64,000 nt of DNA, taken from assembly GCA_019634975.1 (NCBI GenBank), contig JAHCAI010000011.1, positions 62,001 through 126,000 on the forward strand, given 5' to 3'. Below are positions 16,032 through 24,534 of this stretch, in pieces. Each line of letters starts with the position of its first letter. Within the stretch, counting starts at the first letter, position 1. Under the pieces are notes generated by a model. The model saw nothing but the letters and a program-made list of their open reading frames with translations. It did no database searches and was not told the origin of the DNA. Source of the DNA: Burkholderiales bacterium (GTDB lineage: Bacteria; Pseudomonadota; Gammaproteobacteria; Burkholderiales; SG8-41). The translations under genes were made by a program, and so were the position numbers.

Positions 16032-17303
16032 CTAGATGACGCCTTCCATCACCTGCACCTCGACCGTCGTGCCCGGCGTGACGTTGCCCTGCTCGGTAGG
16101 CAGGATGATGAAACAGTTGGCCTCGGACATCGAGCGCAGAATGCCGGAACCCTGTTCGCCGGTGACGCGGACGCTGAGCCTGCCGGCTGCATCGCGCGAC
16201 AGGATGCCACGCTGGAATTCGGTGCGGCCCGGCGCCTTCTTCAGCGTTGACGTGCAGGGCACGCTGAACGTGGGCAGCGGGTCTATGGGGTCGCGGCCGG
16301 AGAGCTTCAGCAGCGCATCGCGCACGAACTGGTAGAAGGTCACCATCACCGATACCGGATTCCCGGGCAGCCCGAAGAAGTGCGCATGGCCGATCTTTCC
16401 GTAGGCGAGCGGGCGGCCGGGTTTCATCGCGATTTTCCAGAACACCACTTCACCGAGCTTGTTCAGCAGTACCTTGACGAAATCGGCCTCGCCGACCGAC
16501 ACGCCGCCGCTGGTGATCACCACGTCGGCCACCGCGGCCGCCTCGCGGAACGCCGCCTCCAGCAGCTTCGGATCGTCGCGCACCACGCCCATGTCGATCA
16601 CATCGCAGCCCAGCCGCGTGAGCATGCCATGGATGGTGTAGCGGTTGCTGTCATAGATCTGGCCTTCGCCCAGCGGCGAACCGATGGACACCAGTTCGTC
16701 GCCGGTGGAGAAGAATGCGACGCGCAGCCGGCGGTAGACCGGGACTTCGGCGATGCCGAGCGAGGCGATCAACCCGATCTCGGCGGGCCGCAGGGGCTGT
16801 CCGCGGCGCAGCGCGGGCTGGCCGCGCTGCAGGTCCTCGCCCGCCTTGCGCAGGTTCTGCCCCAGCCGGTGGCCGCCGCCGATGATCACATTTGCATCCT
16901 GCACTTCGGCATGCTCCTGCATGACGATGGTGTCGGCACCCGCGGGAACCACGCCACCGGTCATGATGCGCACGGCCTCGCCGGCCTTCAGCGCTCCGGG
17001 ATAGGGCGCGCCGGCAAAGGCGCTGCCGACGATTTTCAGGCTGGCCTTGCCGTCGGCCTTGAGGTCGGCGAAGCGCAGGGCATAACCGTCCATCGCCGAA
17101 TTGTCGTGGGACGGCACGTCGACCGGCGATACCAGGTCTTGGGCAAGAATCCGGCCCAGCGCGGCGCGCACGGCAAGGCGTTCGACGGTGGTGACCGGAG
17201 ACAGGAAGCGGGCGATGACCTCCCGCGCCTTGGGCACGGGCATCGAATTCGGATCATAGTCGTCGGCGCAGGACAGTTCGCGCAGTGTCGGGGCATTGCT
17301 CAT
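16032..17303 (-). CDS. moeA: molybdopterin molybdotransferase MoeA
   Basis: A 423-residue MoeA, which inserts molybdate into adenylylated molybdopterin. Conserved blocks are DVPSHDNSAMDGYA near residue 65, IMTGGVVPAGADTIV, the MoCF-binding segment STGDELV ... GQIYDSNRY, TSGGVSVGEADFV, and FGLPGNPVSVMV. The C-terminal domain IV is present. A GAGGAA ribosome site precedes the ATG. It is downstream of the ModE-like regulator with a 50-bp gap and is probably co-transcribed with it. Confidence 0.95.
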   Translation of the reverse strand: MSNAPTLRELSCADDYDPNSMPVPKAREVIARFLSPVTTVERLAVRAALGRILAQDLVSPVDVPSHDNSAMDGYALRFADLKADGKASLKIVGSAFAGAPYPGALKAGEAVRIMTGGVVPAGADTIVMQEHAEVQDANVIIGGGHRLGQNLRKAGEDLQRGQPALRRGQPLRPAEIGLIASLGIAEVPVYRRLRVAFFSTGDELVSIGSPLGEGQIYDSNRYTIHGMLTRLGCDVIDMGVVRDDPKLLEAAFREAAAVADVVITSGGVSVGEADFVKVLLNKLGEVVFWKIAMKPGRPLAYGKIGHAHFFGLPGNPVSVMVTFYQFVRDALLKLSGRDPIDPLPTFSVPCTSTLKKAPGRTEFQRGILSRDAAGRLSVRVTGEQGSGILRSMSEANCFIILPTEQGNVTPGTTVEVQVMEGVI

Positions 17304-17353
17304 GACACATTCCTCGGATGCGGGGATGGACGAATTCTAGCAGGGGTGCGTGC

Positions 17354-18433
17354 TCATTCGATGACATCGGCCGCATCGACCCAGTGCAGTGCGGCGACCG
17401 AGCGGTAACCGGCCAGCCCATTGACCAGGCGGCGAAAATCACGGCTGTCGAGCCAGGCCAGCAGGCTGCGCACTCCGGCGCGTTGCAGCACCGCATTGCG
17501 CGCGGCAAGGTAATAGTGCTCGTTGACGACGGGCACGAAATCCAGTCCCTGTTCGCGGGCCGCGGCCTCGATGCCGAAGGCCGCATCGGCCATGCCGCTC
17601 GCCACAGTCGCCGCGACTGCGGCATGGGTGAATTCCTCGTGGCTGTAGCCATGGATGCCGGCGGGCTGTATGCCCTGCTGCGCCAGCAGGAAATCGAGGC
17701 ACAGGCGGGTTCCTGATCCCGGCTGGCGGTTGACGAAGCGGACCTTGCCGCCGGCAAGATCATTCAGCCGGCTCAGCCCCTTCGGATTGCCCGCAGCCAC
17801 CATCAGGCCCTGGGTGCGGTCGAACAGGTGTGCTGCCCGCAAGCCTTTTTGCCGCAGGTACGGCAGGAACTGCGCTGCGAGTGTGCGCGTCCCGGGAATC
17901 GCTGGCAGGTGAAACCCCGCGAGGTCGCATTGCTTGCGGCGCAGCGCCGCCAGGCAGTCGAGGCTGCCGTGGAAACTGAGCGTCAGTTCGAAGCCATTCT
18001 GGCGCGCGACCATGTCGCGCATCTGCGCAAGTGCGAGGTCATGGCTGGCATGCAGGGTGACCCGGTCCGACGTGCCGGCGACGTGTGCCGCATGCGCCAG
18101 ATGTCCGGCCATCCGTGCTTCCCCCTCGCGCAGTGCGGCCGCCAGACTGCCGTTGACGTCAACCATGCCCTCCAGCAGGCGCGCGCCCAGTGGTGCAAGG
18201 ATGGTGCCGCGGCCCTGCTGGCGCAGCACCAGGGGCTGGCCCAGCTGCCTGGCGGCTGCCTCGAACAGGCCCCAGGCATGGCGGTAGGAGAGCCCCGCGC
18301 TGCGCGCCGCGCCCTGCAGGTTGCCGTGACGGGCCACCGCTTCCATCAGGGCGACCAGCCGGGGTTCTATCTCGAGGTCGCCGAGTGTCCAGCGGATTTG
18401 GGCGGAGACATTCATACTTGCAAGTTTTTGCAT
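17354..18433 (-). CDS. ModE-like HTH regulator fused to a periplasmic-binding-protein-like domain
   Basis: A 359-residue one-component regulator. Residues ~15-85 resemble the ModE N-terminal winged helix (LMEAVARHGNLQGAARSAGLSYRHAWGLFEAA). From ~120 to the end it is a PBP-like domain of the kind found in molybdopterin and molybdate contexts (LHASHDLAL, GFHLP, VNRQPGSGTRLCLDF, HEEFTHAAVAATVASGMADAAFGIEAAA). There is no signal peptide, so the binding domain is cytoplasmic. It probably senses molybdate, tungstate or a related ligand and controls tupBCA and moeA, which flank it. The ATG at 18433 is preceded by GGGAGA; a second ATG at 18415 lies directly after the ACTTGCAAGT palindrome. Ligand and targets are inferred. 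Confidence 0.87.
   Translation of the reverse strand: MQKLASMNVSAQIRWTLGDLEIEPRLVALMEAVARHGNLQGAARSAGLSYRHAWGLFEAAARQLGQPLVLRQQGRGTILAPLGARLLEGMVDVNGSLAAALREGEARMAGHLAHAAHVAGTSDRVTLHASHDLALAQMRDMVARQNGFELTLSFHGSLDCLAALRRKQCDLAGFHLPAIPGTRTLAAQFLPYLRQKGLRAAHLFDRTQGLMVAAGNPKGLSRLNDLAGGKVRFVNRQPGSGTRLCLDFLLAQQGIQPAGIHGYSHEEFTHAAVAATVASGMADAAFGIEAAAREQGLDFVPVVNEHYYLAARNAVLQRAGVRSLLAWLDSRDFRRLVNGLAGYRSVAALHWVDAADVIE
18416..18425. promoter_or_regulatory. ACTTGCAAGT palindrome at the regulator start
   Basis: A perfect 10-bp palindrome covering codons 3-6 of the ModE-like regulator, or lying immediately upstream of its second ATG. It is followed by a related half-site, TTTTTGCATGT. It shares ACTTGCAA with the dyad upstream of moaA. 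It is a candidate autoregulatory site. Confidence 0.4.
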
Positions 18434-18458
18434 GTTATGGATTCTCCCATGATCCGAG

Positions 18459-18480
18459 ATGATTGACGATCACTAATCAT
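18459..18480. promoter_or_regulatory. ATGATT-N10-AATCAT dyad upstream of tupB
   Basis: A perfect 6-bp inverted repeat (18459-18464 and 18475-18480) ending 12 bp before the tupB ATG, in the gap divergent from the ModE-like regulator. Its position would block translation start or transcription if bound. It is distinct from the CTTGCAA motif. Confidence 0.4.
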
Positions 18481-18492
18481 GAGATTTCTTGC

Positions 18493-19197
18493 ATGACCAG
18501 CCTGTGGGAAGCCTTTGCCGCTGCCTGGGCACTGATTGCCGGATTTGACGCGACCCTGGTGCAGATTGTCGGACTGAGCCTCCAGGTCAGCCTCAGTGCG
18601 GTTCTGATTGCGACCTGCATCGGCCTGCCGCTGGGCGCCGTGATCGCCGTCGAGCGCTTTCCGGGCCGCCAGGCGCTGATCGTGCTGTTGAACGCGCTGA
18701 TGGGCCTGCCGCCGGTGGTGGTGGGGCTGCTGGTCTACCTGCTGCTGTCACGCGCCGGCCCCCTGGGTCCCCTCGGCATCCTGTTCACGCCAACGGCGAT
18801 GGTCATTGCGCAGACCCTGCTGATCCTGCCGATCATCGCAGCGCTGTCGCGGCAAACCATCGAGGACGCCTGGCGTGAATATGACGAGCAGCTGCGTTCG
18901 CTCGGAGCAGGTCGCCTGAACGCGGCAATGACACTGATCTGGGACACCCGGTTTTCGCTGCTGACCATCCTGCTCGCTGGTTTCGGCCGCGCCGCGGCGG
19001 AAGTGGGGGCGGTGATGATTGTCGGCGGCAATATCGACGGCGTGACCCGGGTGATGACCACCGCCATTGCTCTGGAGACCAGCAAGGGCGACCTGCCGTT
19101 GGCCCTGGGACTGGGCATCGTGCTGATCGGGCTGGTGCTGCTGCTCAATGCGGCGGCGGCCTTGCTGCGTGAAGTGGCGCAGCGGAGGTACGGCTGA
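18493..19197 (+). CDS. tupB: tungstate ABC transporter permease TupB
   Basis: A 234-residue inner-membrane permease with five or six hydrophobic helices. It carries the cytoplasmic coupling loop REYDEQLRSLGAGRLNAAMTLIW and the TupB-like AEVGAVMIVGGNIDGVTRVMTTAIALET segment, close to the EAA loop of molybdate permeases. The ATG at 18493 is preferred over the in-frame TTG at 18463. It is followed by the ATPase gene after one base and by the binding-protein gene, the usual tungstate set. It is divergent from the ModE-like regulator. Confidence 0.9.
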   Translation: MTSLWEAFAAAWALIAGFDATLVQIVGLSLQVSLSAVLIATCIGLPLGAVIAVERFPGRQALIVLLNALMGLPPVVVGLLVYLLLSRAGPLGPLGILFTPTAMVIAQTLLILPIIAALSRQTIEDAWREYDEQLRSLGAGRLNAAMTLIWDTRFSLLTILLAGFGRAAAEVGAVMIVGGNIDGVTRVMTTAIALETSKGDLPLALGLGIVLIGLVLLLNAAAALLREVAQRRYG

Positions 19198-19198
19198 G

Positions 19199-19903
19199 AT
19201 GCTGCCCCTGGAACTCGATCAGCTGGCATTGAGCGTCGGCGCCACGCCGATCATCCGCGGCGTCTCGGCCCGCATCGAGGCCGGGCCGCGGACCATCATC
19301 CTCGGGCCCAACGGCGCCGGCAAGAGTGTGCTGATGCGCCTCTGCCACGGCCTGCTGCAGCCGTCCGGCGGCCGTGTCATCTGGCATGGTCTGCGCAACG
19401 GCGACCCGCGCCGCCACCAGGCCATGGTGTTCCAGCGCCCGGTGATGCTGCGCCGCTCGGCGCTGGCCAACGTGGTCTACGGCCTGAAACTTGCCGGCAA
19501 ATCGAATCACGAGAGCGAACTGCGCGCGATGGATGTGCTGGACGTGGTGGGTCTGGCCCGGCATGCCGGCCGGCCGGCGCGGGTGCTCTCCGGGGGCGAA
19601 CAGCAGCGGCTGGCGCTGGCGCGGGCCTGGGCGCTGGGACCGGATGTGCTGTTTCTCGACGAGCCGACGGCCAATCTCGACCCGGCATCAACCCGGGACA
19701 TCGAAAGCATCATCCAGGCCATCCATGCCTCGGGCACCAAGATCATCATGACTACGCACAACCTCGGTCAGGCGCGGCGCCTGGGCGACGAAATCCTGTT
19801 TATCAGCAACGGCCGCCTGATGGAGCACACGCCCATTGACCGGTTTTTCAGGGAACCCGTTTCAGCCGAAGCGGCCACCTTCATCAGAGGAGAATTGCCA
19901 TGA
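19199..19903 (+). CDS. tupC: tungstate ABC transporter ATP-binding protein TupC
   Basis: A 234-residue ABC ATPase with Walker A GPNGAGKS (~residues 37-44), signature LSGGEQQR, Walker B VLFLDEPTANLD and the switch His in TTHN. Its length and its lack of a C-terminal TOBE domain distinguish it from ModC. The start at 19199 gives the normal N-terminus. It overlaps the tupA start by four bases (ATGA). Confidence 0.9.
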   Translation: MLPLELDQLALSVGATPIIRGVSARIEAGPRTIILGPNGAGKSVLMRLCHGLLQPSGGRVIWHGLRNGDPRRHQAMVFQRPVMLRRSALANVVYGLKLAGKSNHESELRAMDVLDVVGLARHAGRPARVLSGGEQQRLALARAWALGPDVLFLDEPTANLDPASTRDIESIIQAIHASGTKIIMTTHNLGQARRLGDEILFISNGRLMEHTPIDRFFREPVSAEAATFIRGELP

Positions 19904-20724
19904 GGTTAATACGGGGGGCAGCACTGGCGCTGGCCTTGCTCGGGTTGATGCAGGGACCGGCAGTCCATGCGCAGCAGAAATTCATCACAGTGGCCTCGAC
20001 CACCTCGACCGAGCAGTCGGGCCTGTTCAAGCATATGTTGCCCATATTCGAGAAAAAAACCGGCATCCAGGTGCGCGTGGTCGCTCAGGGCACCGGCCAG
20101 GCGCTGGACATGGGCCGCCGTGGCGATGCCGACGTGCTGTTTGTGCACGACAAGTTCGCGGAAGAGAAATTTGTCGCCGACGGCTTCGGCGTGCAGCGCT
20201 TCGAGGTGATGTACAACGATTTCGTGCTGGTCGGGCCGAAATCCGATCCGGCAAAAATTGCCGGCACCAGGGACATCGTTGCCGGTTACCGGAAAATTGC
20301 GGCAGCCAAGGCGCCTTTCGCATCACGCGGCGACAAGAGTGGCACGCATGCGGCCGAACTGCGCTTGTGGAAGGCGGCCGGCATCGATCCGCAGACCGGG
20401 AAGGGAACCTGGTACCGCGAGACCGGTTCCGGCATGGGACCGACGCTCAACACCGCCTCCAGCATGAACGCCTATGCCTTTGCTGATCGCGGTACCTGGC
20501 TGTCGTTCAAGAACCGCGGCGACCTTGTGATCGTCGTCGAGGGGGACCAGAAGCTGTTCAACCAGTACGGCATCATGCTGGTCAACCCGGCGAAACACGC
20601 CCATGTCAAGAAAGACCTCGGCCAGGCGTTCATCGACTGGGTGGTTTCGCCGGAGGGGCAGAAGGCCATCGCCGACTACAAGATCGGCGCCGACCAGCTG
20701 TTCTTCCCCAATGCCAGACGCTGA
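19900..20724 (+). CDS. tupA: tungstate-binding periplasmic protein TupA
   Basis: A 274-residue binding protein with a signal peptide (cut near AVHAQQ). The diagnostic TupA opening is VASTTSTEQSG, with the TTS motif that contacts the oxyanion. Further family blocks are GTGQALDMGRRGDADVLFVHD, SRGDKSGTHAAE, TGSGMGPTLNTASSMNAYAFADRGTW and the closing QLFFPNARR. It delivers tungstate, possibly also molybdate, to TupBC. The family is known for high tungstate selectivity; selectivity here is inferred. Confidence 0.93.
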   Translation: MRLIRGAALALALLGLMQGPAVHAQQKFITVASTTSTEQSGLFKHMLPIFEKKTGIQVRVVAQGTGQALDMGRRGDADVLFVHDKFAEEKFVADGFGVQRFEVMYNDFVLVGPKSDPAKIAGTRDIVAGYRKIAAAKAPFASRGDKSGTHAAELRLWKAAGIDPQTGKGTWYRETGSGMGPTLNTASSMNAYAFADRGTWLSFKNRGDLVIVVEGDQKLFNQYGIMLVNPAKHAHVKKDLGQAFIDWVVSPEGQKAIADYKIGADQLFFPNARR

Positions 20725-20729
20725 ACGCG

Positions 20730-20748
20730 CGCAGCCATCGCGGCTGCG
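20730..20748 (+). terminator. weak hairpin after tupA
   Basis: CGCAGCC (20730-20736), five-base loop, GGCTGCG (20742-20748), followed only by TT. It could slow transcription between tupBCA and the next operon but lacks a real T tract. Confidence 0.4.
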
Positions 20749-20763
20749 TTAGCATCCGGGGTT

Positions 20764-21942
20764 GTGAAATCCCTTACTCCAGAACGGCTGGGTGGCACGC
20801 CCGGTGCTGCGCCGCGGCTGCGTTTCGACAGCCGCGAATGGTCAGGCGCTTTCGGTGACCTCGGTACCCTCGTGCCTTTTCTGCTGGCTTATGTGACCGT
20901 GGTGGGTGTTGCGCCGGCCGGCATGCTGCTGGGCTTTGGCGTTGCACTGGTAGCCGCCGGATGCTATTTCGGCACCCCGGTGGCGGTGCAGCCGATGAAG
21001 GCCATCGGCGCAGTATCGATTGCCGGCGCAGCACAGACCGCGACAGTCACACCGGAAGCCGTCGCGGTGGCCACTCTGGCGACCGGCCTGATCTGGCTGG
21101 CGCTGGGCGCGACCGGTACAGCAGACCGCGTGGTACGCTGGGTCGGGCGTCCGGTCATCATCGGCATCACGCTGGGGCTGGGATTCGCGTTCATGCTGCA
21201 GGGCACGCAGCTGATGGCCTCCGCGCCATGGTTTGCCGCACCCCTGCTGCTGCTGACCGTCCTGCTGCTCGCGCGCAAGGCGATTTTCGCGATGGCGCTG
21301 ATCATTCTCAGCGGCATGGTCTGGGCCCTGTTCAGCGATGCCGGCATGGCGTCTGCGCTGGCCGCCGCGAAGCCCGGGTTCGTGGCGCCGGCATGGCCCT
21401 TCGGAGCGTTGTCCTGGGAAGCGGTGCTGACCGGCATCGTGCTGCTGGCGCTGCCGCAGTTGCCGCTGACCCTGGGCAATGCCGTGCTGGCCCCGGTGGA
21501 GTTCAGCAACCGCGAGTTTCCGGATCGTCCCGTCACCGAGCGCCAGGTGGCGGTCTCCACCGGGCTGATCAATACCCTCGGCAGTTTCATCGGCGCCGTG
21601 CCGATGTGCCACGGTGCCGGCGGCATGGCGGCACAGACCGGCTTTGGCGCACGCAGTGGCGGGGCACCGGTGATTCTGGGCATCCTGCTGATCGTGCTGG
21701 CGCTCGCTTTCAGCGAATCGCTGGCCATGCTGCTGCGCCTTTTTCCGCAACCGGCACTGGGCGTGATGCTGTTCCTTGCCGGGCTGCAGCTGGCGCTGGG
21801 TTCCTGCGACCTGGCACGCGACAAGGGTGAGCGATTTGTCACCCTGGGCACCGCCGCCCTTGCGGTATGGAATGTCGGCATCGCATTCCTGTTCGGCATC
21901 CTCATGCTTTACATCGCGCGTCGCGGCGGCCTGCGGCTGTAA
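20764..21942 (+). CDS. MOT1-like molybdate/sulfate permease
   Basis: A 392-residue polytopic membrane protein of the MOT1 branch of sulfate/molybdate carriers. Both signature blocks are present: SGAFGDLGTLVPFLLAY in the first helix region and VPMCHGAGGMAAQTGFGARSG near residue 280, together with TPVAVQPMKAIGAV. Around ten hydrophobic helices can be counted. It is a single-component transporter, probably for molybdate. The start is a GTG at 20764 with a poor ribosome site. It opens the continuous run of genes to modC; the following permease gene starts 8 bp after its stop. Confidence 0.87.
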   Translation: MKSLTPERLGGTPGAAPRLRFDSREWSGAFGDLGTLVPFLLAYVTVVGVAPAGMLLGFGVALVAAGCYFGTPVAVQPMKAIGAVSIAGAAQTATVTPEAVAVATLATGLIWLALGATGTADRVVRWVGRPVIIGITLGLGFAFMLQGTQLMASAPWFAAPLLLLTVLLLARKAIFAMALIILSGMVWALFSDAGMASALAAAKPGFVAPAWPFGALSWEAVLTGIVLLALPQLPLTLGNAVLAPVEFSNREFPDRPVTERQVAVSTGLINTLGSFIGAVPMCHGAGGMAAQTGFGARSGGAPVILGILLIVLALAFSESLAMLLRLFPQPALGVMLFLAGLQLALGSCDLARDKGERFVTLGTAALAVWNVGIAFLFGILMLYIARRGGLRL

Positions 21943-21950
21943 CGCATGTC

Positions 21951-22964
21951 ATGAACGCCAGATCCTTTCTCGTTTTCGCGCTTGCCGCCGCCGCCCTGGC
22001 TGCAGTCACGGGCCTGGCGTTTGCAACGGGTCGCTACCCGGTCGCATTCGCCGATCTGCTGCGCGTGTTGTGGGCCTGGCTGGGCGGGGCTCCGCACGGA
22101 CTCGATCCGGCGATCGATACCGTGGTGCTGCAGATCCGCGGCCCACGGGTGCTGGCGGCACTGCTGGTGGGCGCCGCGCTGGCCGCGGCCGGCGCCGCCT
22201 ACCAGAACCTGTTCCGTAATCCGCTGGTGTCGCCCGACATTCTCGGGGTGTCTGCCGGTGCCGCTGTCGGTGCGGTGCTGGGTATCTTCCTGTCGCTGGG
22301 CATGGTGGCGATCCAGTCCATGGCCTTGGCCGGCGGCCTCGCCGCCGTGGCCATGGTTTATGTGGTGGCACAGGCAGTGCGCGGCCATGATCCCTTGCTG
22401 GTGCTGGTGCTCGCCGGCGTGGTGCTGGGCTCCTTGTTCGGCGCCTTTGTCGCGCTGATGAAATACCTCGCCGATCCCTATAACCAGTTGCCGGCCATCA
22501 CGTTCTGGTTGCTGGGCAGCCTGGCATCAGTGAGTCCGCGTGATCTGTGGCTGGCCGGCCCGCTGATGCTGGCCGGCCTGTTGCCGCTGTGGCTGCTGCG
22601 CTGGCGCATCAATGTGTTGTCGCTGGATGACGAGGAAGCGCGCGCGCTGGGGGTGTCGACGGTGCGCATCCACCTCGCGGTAATCGCCAGTGCCACGCTG
22701 ATGACGTCCGCTGCGGTGGCGATTTCCGGTGTCATCGGCTGGATCGGCCTGGTCATCCCGCATTTTGCGCGGCTTGTCACCGGCCCGGATTTTTCACGCC
22801 TGCTGCCGGTATCGATAGTGCTCGGGGCCGGTTTCCTGGTGGGCGTGGACACGCTGGCGCGGAGCATAGCCGACATCGAAGTGCCGCTGGGCGTGCTGAC
22901 GGCCTTCATCGGCACGCCGCTGTTCCTGTGGCTGCTGACGACGGCGAGAAAGGGGAGGCAGTGA
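21951..22964 (+). CDS. FecCD-type (type II) ABC importer permease, molybdate/tungstate MolB-like
   Basis: A 337-residue permease of the FecCD/BtuC family with many hydrophobic helices. Typical segments are LVGAALAAAGAAYQNLFRNPLVSPDILGVSAGA, LDDEEARALGV and GWIGLVIPHFARLVTG. The family imports siderophores, cobalamin, and, in MolBC-type systems, molybdate and tungstate. The location between a MOT1-like gene and modA argues for the oxyanion type. The ATG at 21951 gives a normal N-terminus. Its stop overlaps the GTG start of the ATPase gene. No type II binding protein gene (MolA, BtuF or FecB type) is in the window. Confidence 0.87.
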   Translation: MNARSFLVFALAAAALAAVTGLAFATGRYPVAFADLLRVLWAWLGGAPHGLDPAIDTVVLQIRGPRVLAALLVGAALAAAGAAYQNLFRNPLVSPDILGVSAGAAVGAVLGIFLSLGMVAIQSMALAGGLAAVAMVYVVAQAVRGHDPLLVLVLAGVVLGSLFGAFVALMKYLADPYNQLPAITFWLLGSLASVSPRDLWLAGPLMLAGLLPLWLLRWRINVLSLDDEEARALGVSTVRIHLAVIASATLMTSAAVAISGVIGWIGLVIPHFARLVTGPDFSRLLPVSIVLGAGFLVGVDTLARSIADIEVPLGVLTAFIGTPLFLWLLTTARKGRQ

Positions 22965-23746
22965 GCCTGGCTGCAGAAAATCTGGGCTTCGGTTACCGCG
23001 GCCGTCGTGTCGGCAGCGGTGTCACGCTGCAGCTCGAGCATGGCGAGGTGTTATGCCTGCTCGGCCCCAACGGCAGTGGCAAAACCACACTGTTCAAGAC
23101 CCTGCTGGGCCTGCTGCCGCCGCAGGAGGGCCTGGTGCTGATCAACGGCCGCGATGCCGGCAGGCTGGAGCGCGCGACAATCGCCCGGGAGATCAGTTAT
23201 GTGCCGCAGGCCCATGGCGCCTTTTTCCCCTACACGGTCCGTGAAACCGTGCTGATGGGGCGCACCGCACACCTCGGCCTGTTCTCGGCGCCTTCCGCGC
23301 GTGACAACATGGCAGCTGCGGCCGCCATTGAACGCATGGGCATCACCCATCTGGCGGACGCCATCTATACCCGGATCTCCGGCGGCGAACGGCAACTGAC
23401 GCTGATCGCAAGGGCTCTGGCGCAGGAGGCACGCGTCGTGATCATGGATGAGCCGACCGCAAACCTCGATTTCGGCAACCAGGTGCGGGTGCTGGAGCGT
23501 ATCCGCACGCTGGCGGGCGAGGGCATCGGTGTGCTGCTGTCGACGCACGATCCGGATCATGCGTTTTTGTGCGCTGACCGGGTGGCGATGCTGCATCAGG
23601 GGCGGCTGATGGCCTGCGGTGAAACCACAACAGTGATGACTGCCCAGCAATTGCAGCAGCTTTACGGCATTCCCGTCAGCGTGACTGAGGTGTCCTTGCA
23701 GGGTGGGGGCAGCCGCAAGGTTTGCCTGCCTTTAGGAGTGTTGTGA
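22961..23746 (+). CDS. FecE-type ABC importer ATPase, molybdate/tungstate MolC-like
   Basis: A 261-residue ABC ATPase with Walker A GPNGSGKT, Q-loop in YVPQAHGAFFPYTVRE, signature ISGGERQLTLIARAL, Walker B VVIMDEPTANLDFG, and STHDPDHAF with the switch His. This pattern belongs to the iron/cobalamin/molybdate type II importer ATPases, not to ModC. The GTG start at 22961 overlaps the permease stop and follows an excellent AGGGGAGG. It should pair with the preceding FecCD-type permease. Confidence 0.87.
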   Translation: MSLAAENLGFGYRGRRVGSGVTLQLEHGEVLCLLGPNGSGKTTLFKTLLGLLPPQEGLVLINGRDAGRLERATIAREISYVPQAHGAFFPYTVRETVLMGRTAHLGLFSAPSARDNMAAAAAIERMGITHLADAIYTRISGGERQLTLIARALAQEARVVIMDEPTANLDFGNQVRVLERIRTLAGEGIGVLLSTHDPDHAFLCADRVAMLHQGRLMACGETTTVMTAQQLQQLYGIPVSVTEVSLQGGGSRKVCLPLGVL

Positions 23747-24528
23747 TGGTTTTATTTAAGCATTTGTTTTTATTGATATTTTTATTGTTTTCGCAGGGGG
23801 CGGCCGCACAGCCTGATGTGCCGGCCATCGCCGCCGCTTCTGATCTCAAGTTCGCGGTCGAGGAAATTGCCACGCGTTTCCGTGCAGATACGAAGCGCGA
23901 ACTGCGCCTGTCCTTCGGCTCGTCCGGCAATTATTACCAGCAGATTGCGCAGGGCGCGCCGTTCCAGTTGTTCATGTCGGCCGATGAAAGTTTCGTGTTC
24001 AAACTCCATGCCGCAGGTCGCACTGAAGACCGCGGCACACTGTATGCCACGGGTCGCATCGTATTGTTTGCGCCGCAGGGATCACCGTTACAGCTCGACA
24101 CCGCAATGGCCGGATTGAAGAAGGCGCTGGCCGCCGGACAGATCCGCCGCTTCGCGATCGCCAATCCGGAGCACGCGCCGTACGGGCGTGCCGCCGAGCA
24201 GGCCTTGCGCAAGCTGGGCCTGTGGGACGGCCTGCGGGATCGCATGGTGCTGGGCGAAAACGTGTCGCAGGCGGCGCAGTTTGCCGCCAGCGGCTCGACG
24301 CAGGGTGGCATTTTCGCCTATTCGCTGGCATTGGCGCCGCAGCTTGCGAAACTGGGACGCTACGTGCTGCTGCCCGAGGAACTGCACGATCCCCTGCGCC
24401 AGCGCATGGTGCTGGTCAAGGGGGCGGGGGATACGGCGCGTGCGTTTTACGCCTGGCTGCAGCAGCCTGCGGCGCGCGAGGTCTTTGTGCGTTACGGCTT
24501 TACCCTGCCGCAGGCGGATTCAAATTAA
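23746..24528 (+). CDS. modA: molybdate ABC transporter substrate-binding protein ModA
   Basis: A 260-residue ModA with a signal peptide (long hydrophobic run, cut near GAAAQP). It has the oxyanion-binding blocks AAASDLKFAVEEIA, SFGSSGNYYQQIAQGAPFQLF, ANPEHAPYGRAAEQALRKLGLW and GENVSQAAQFAASGSTQGGIFAYS. The conserved C-terminal Asp/Tyr region of E. coli ModA is altered to AYSLAL, which may affect the ligand pocket. The ATG at 23746 overlaps the preceding ATPase stop (TGATG) and follows AGGAG. The AT-rich start of the gene contrasts with its neighbours. Confidence 0.92.
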   Translation: MVLFKHLFLLIFLLFSQGAAAQPDVPAIAAASDLKFAVEEIATRFRADTKRELRLSFGSSGNYYQQIAQGAPFQLFMSADESFVFKLHAAGRTEDRGTLYATGRIVLFAPQGSPLQLDTAMAGLKKALAAGQIRRFAIANPEHAPYGRAAEQALRKLGLWDGLRDRMVLGENVSQAAQFAASGSTQGGIFAYSLALAPQLAKLGRYVLLPEELHDPLRQRMVLVKGAGDTARAFYAWLQQPAAREVFVRYGFTLPQADSN

Positions 24529-24534
24529 ATCGCC

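Noticed and set aside
18463..18492. TTG at 18463 as the tupB start
   Set aside because: The extra ten residues overlap the ATGATT/AATCAT dyad and have no family match; the ATG at 18493 fits better.
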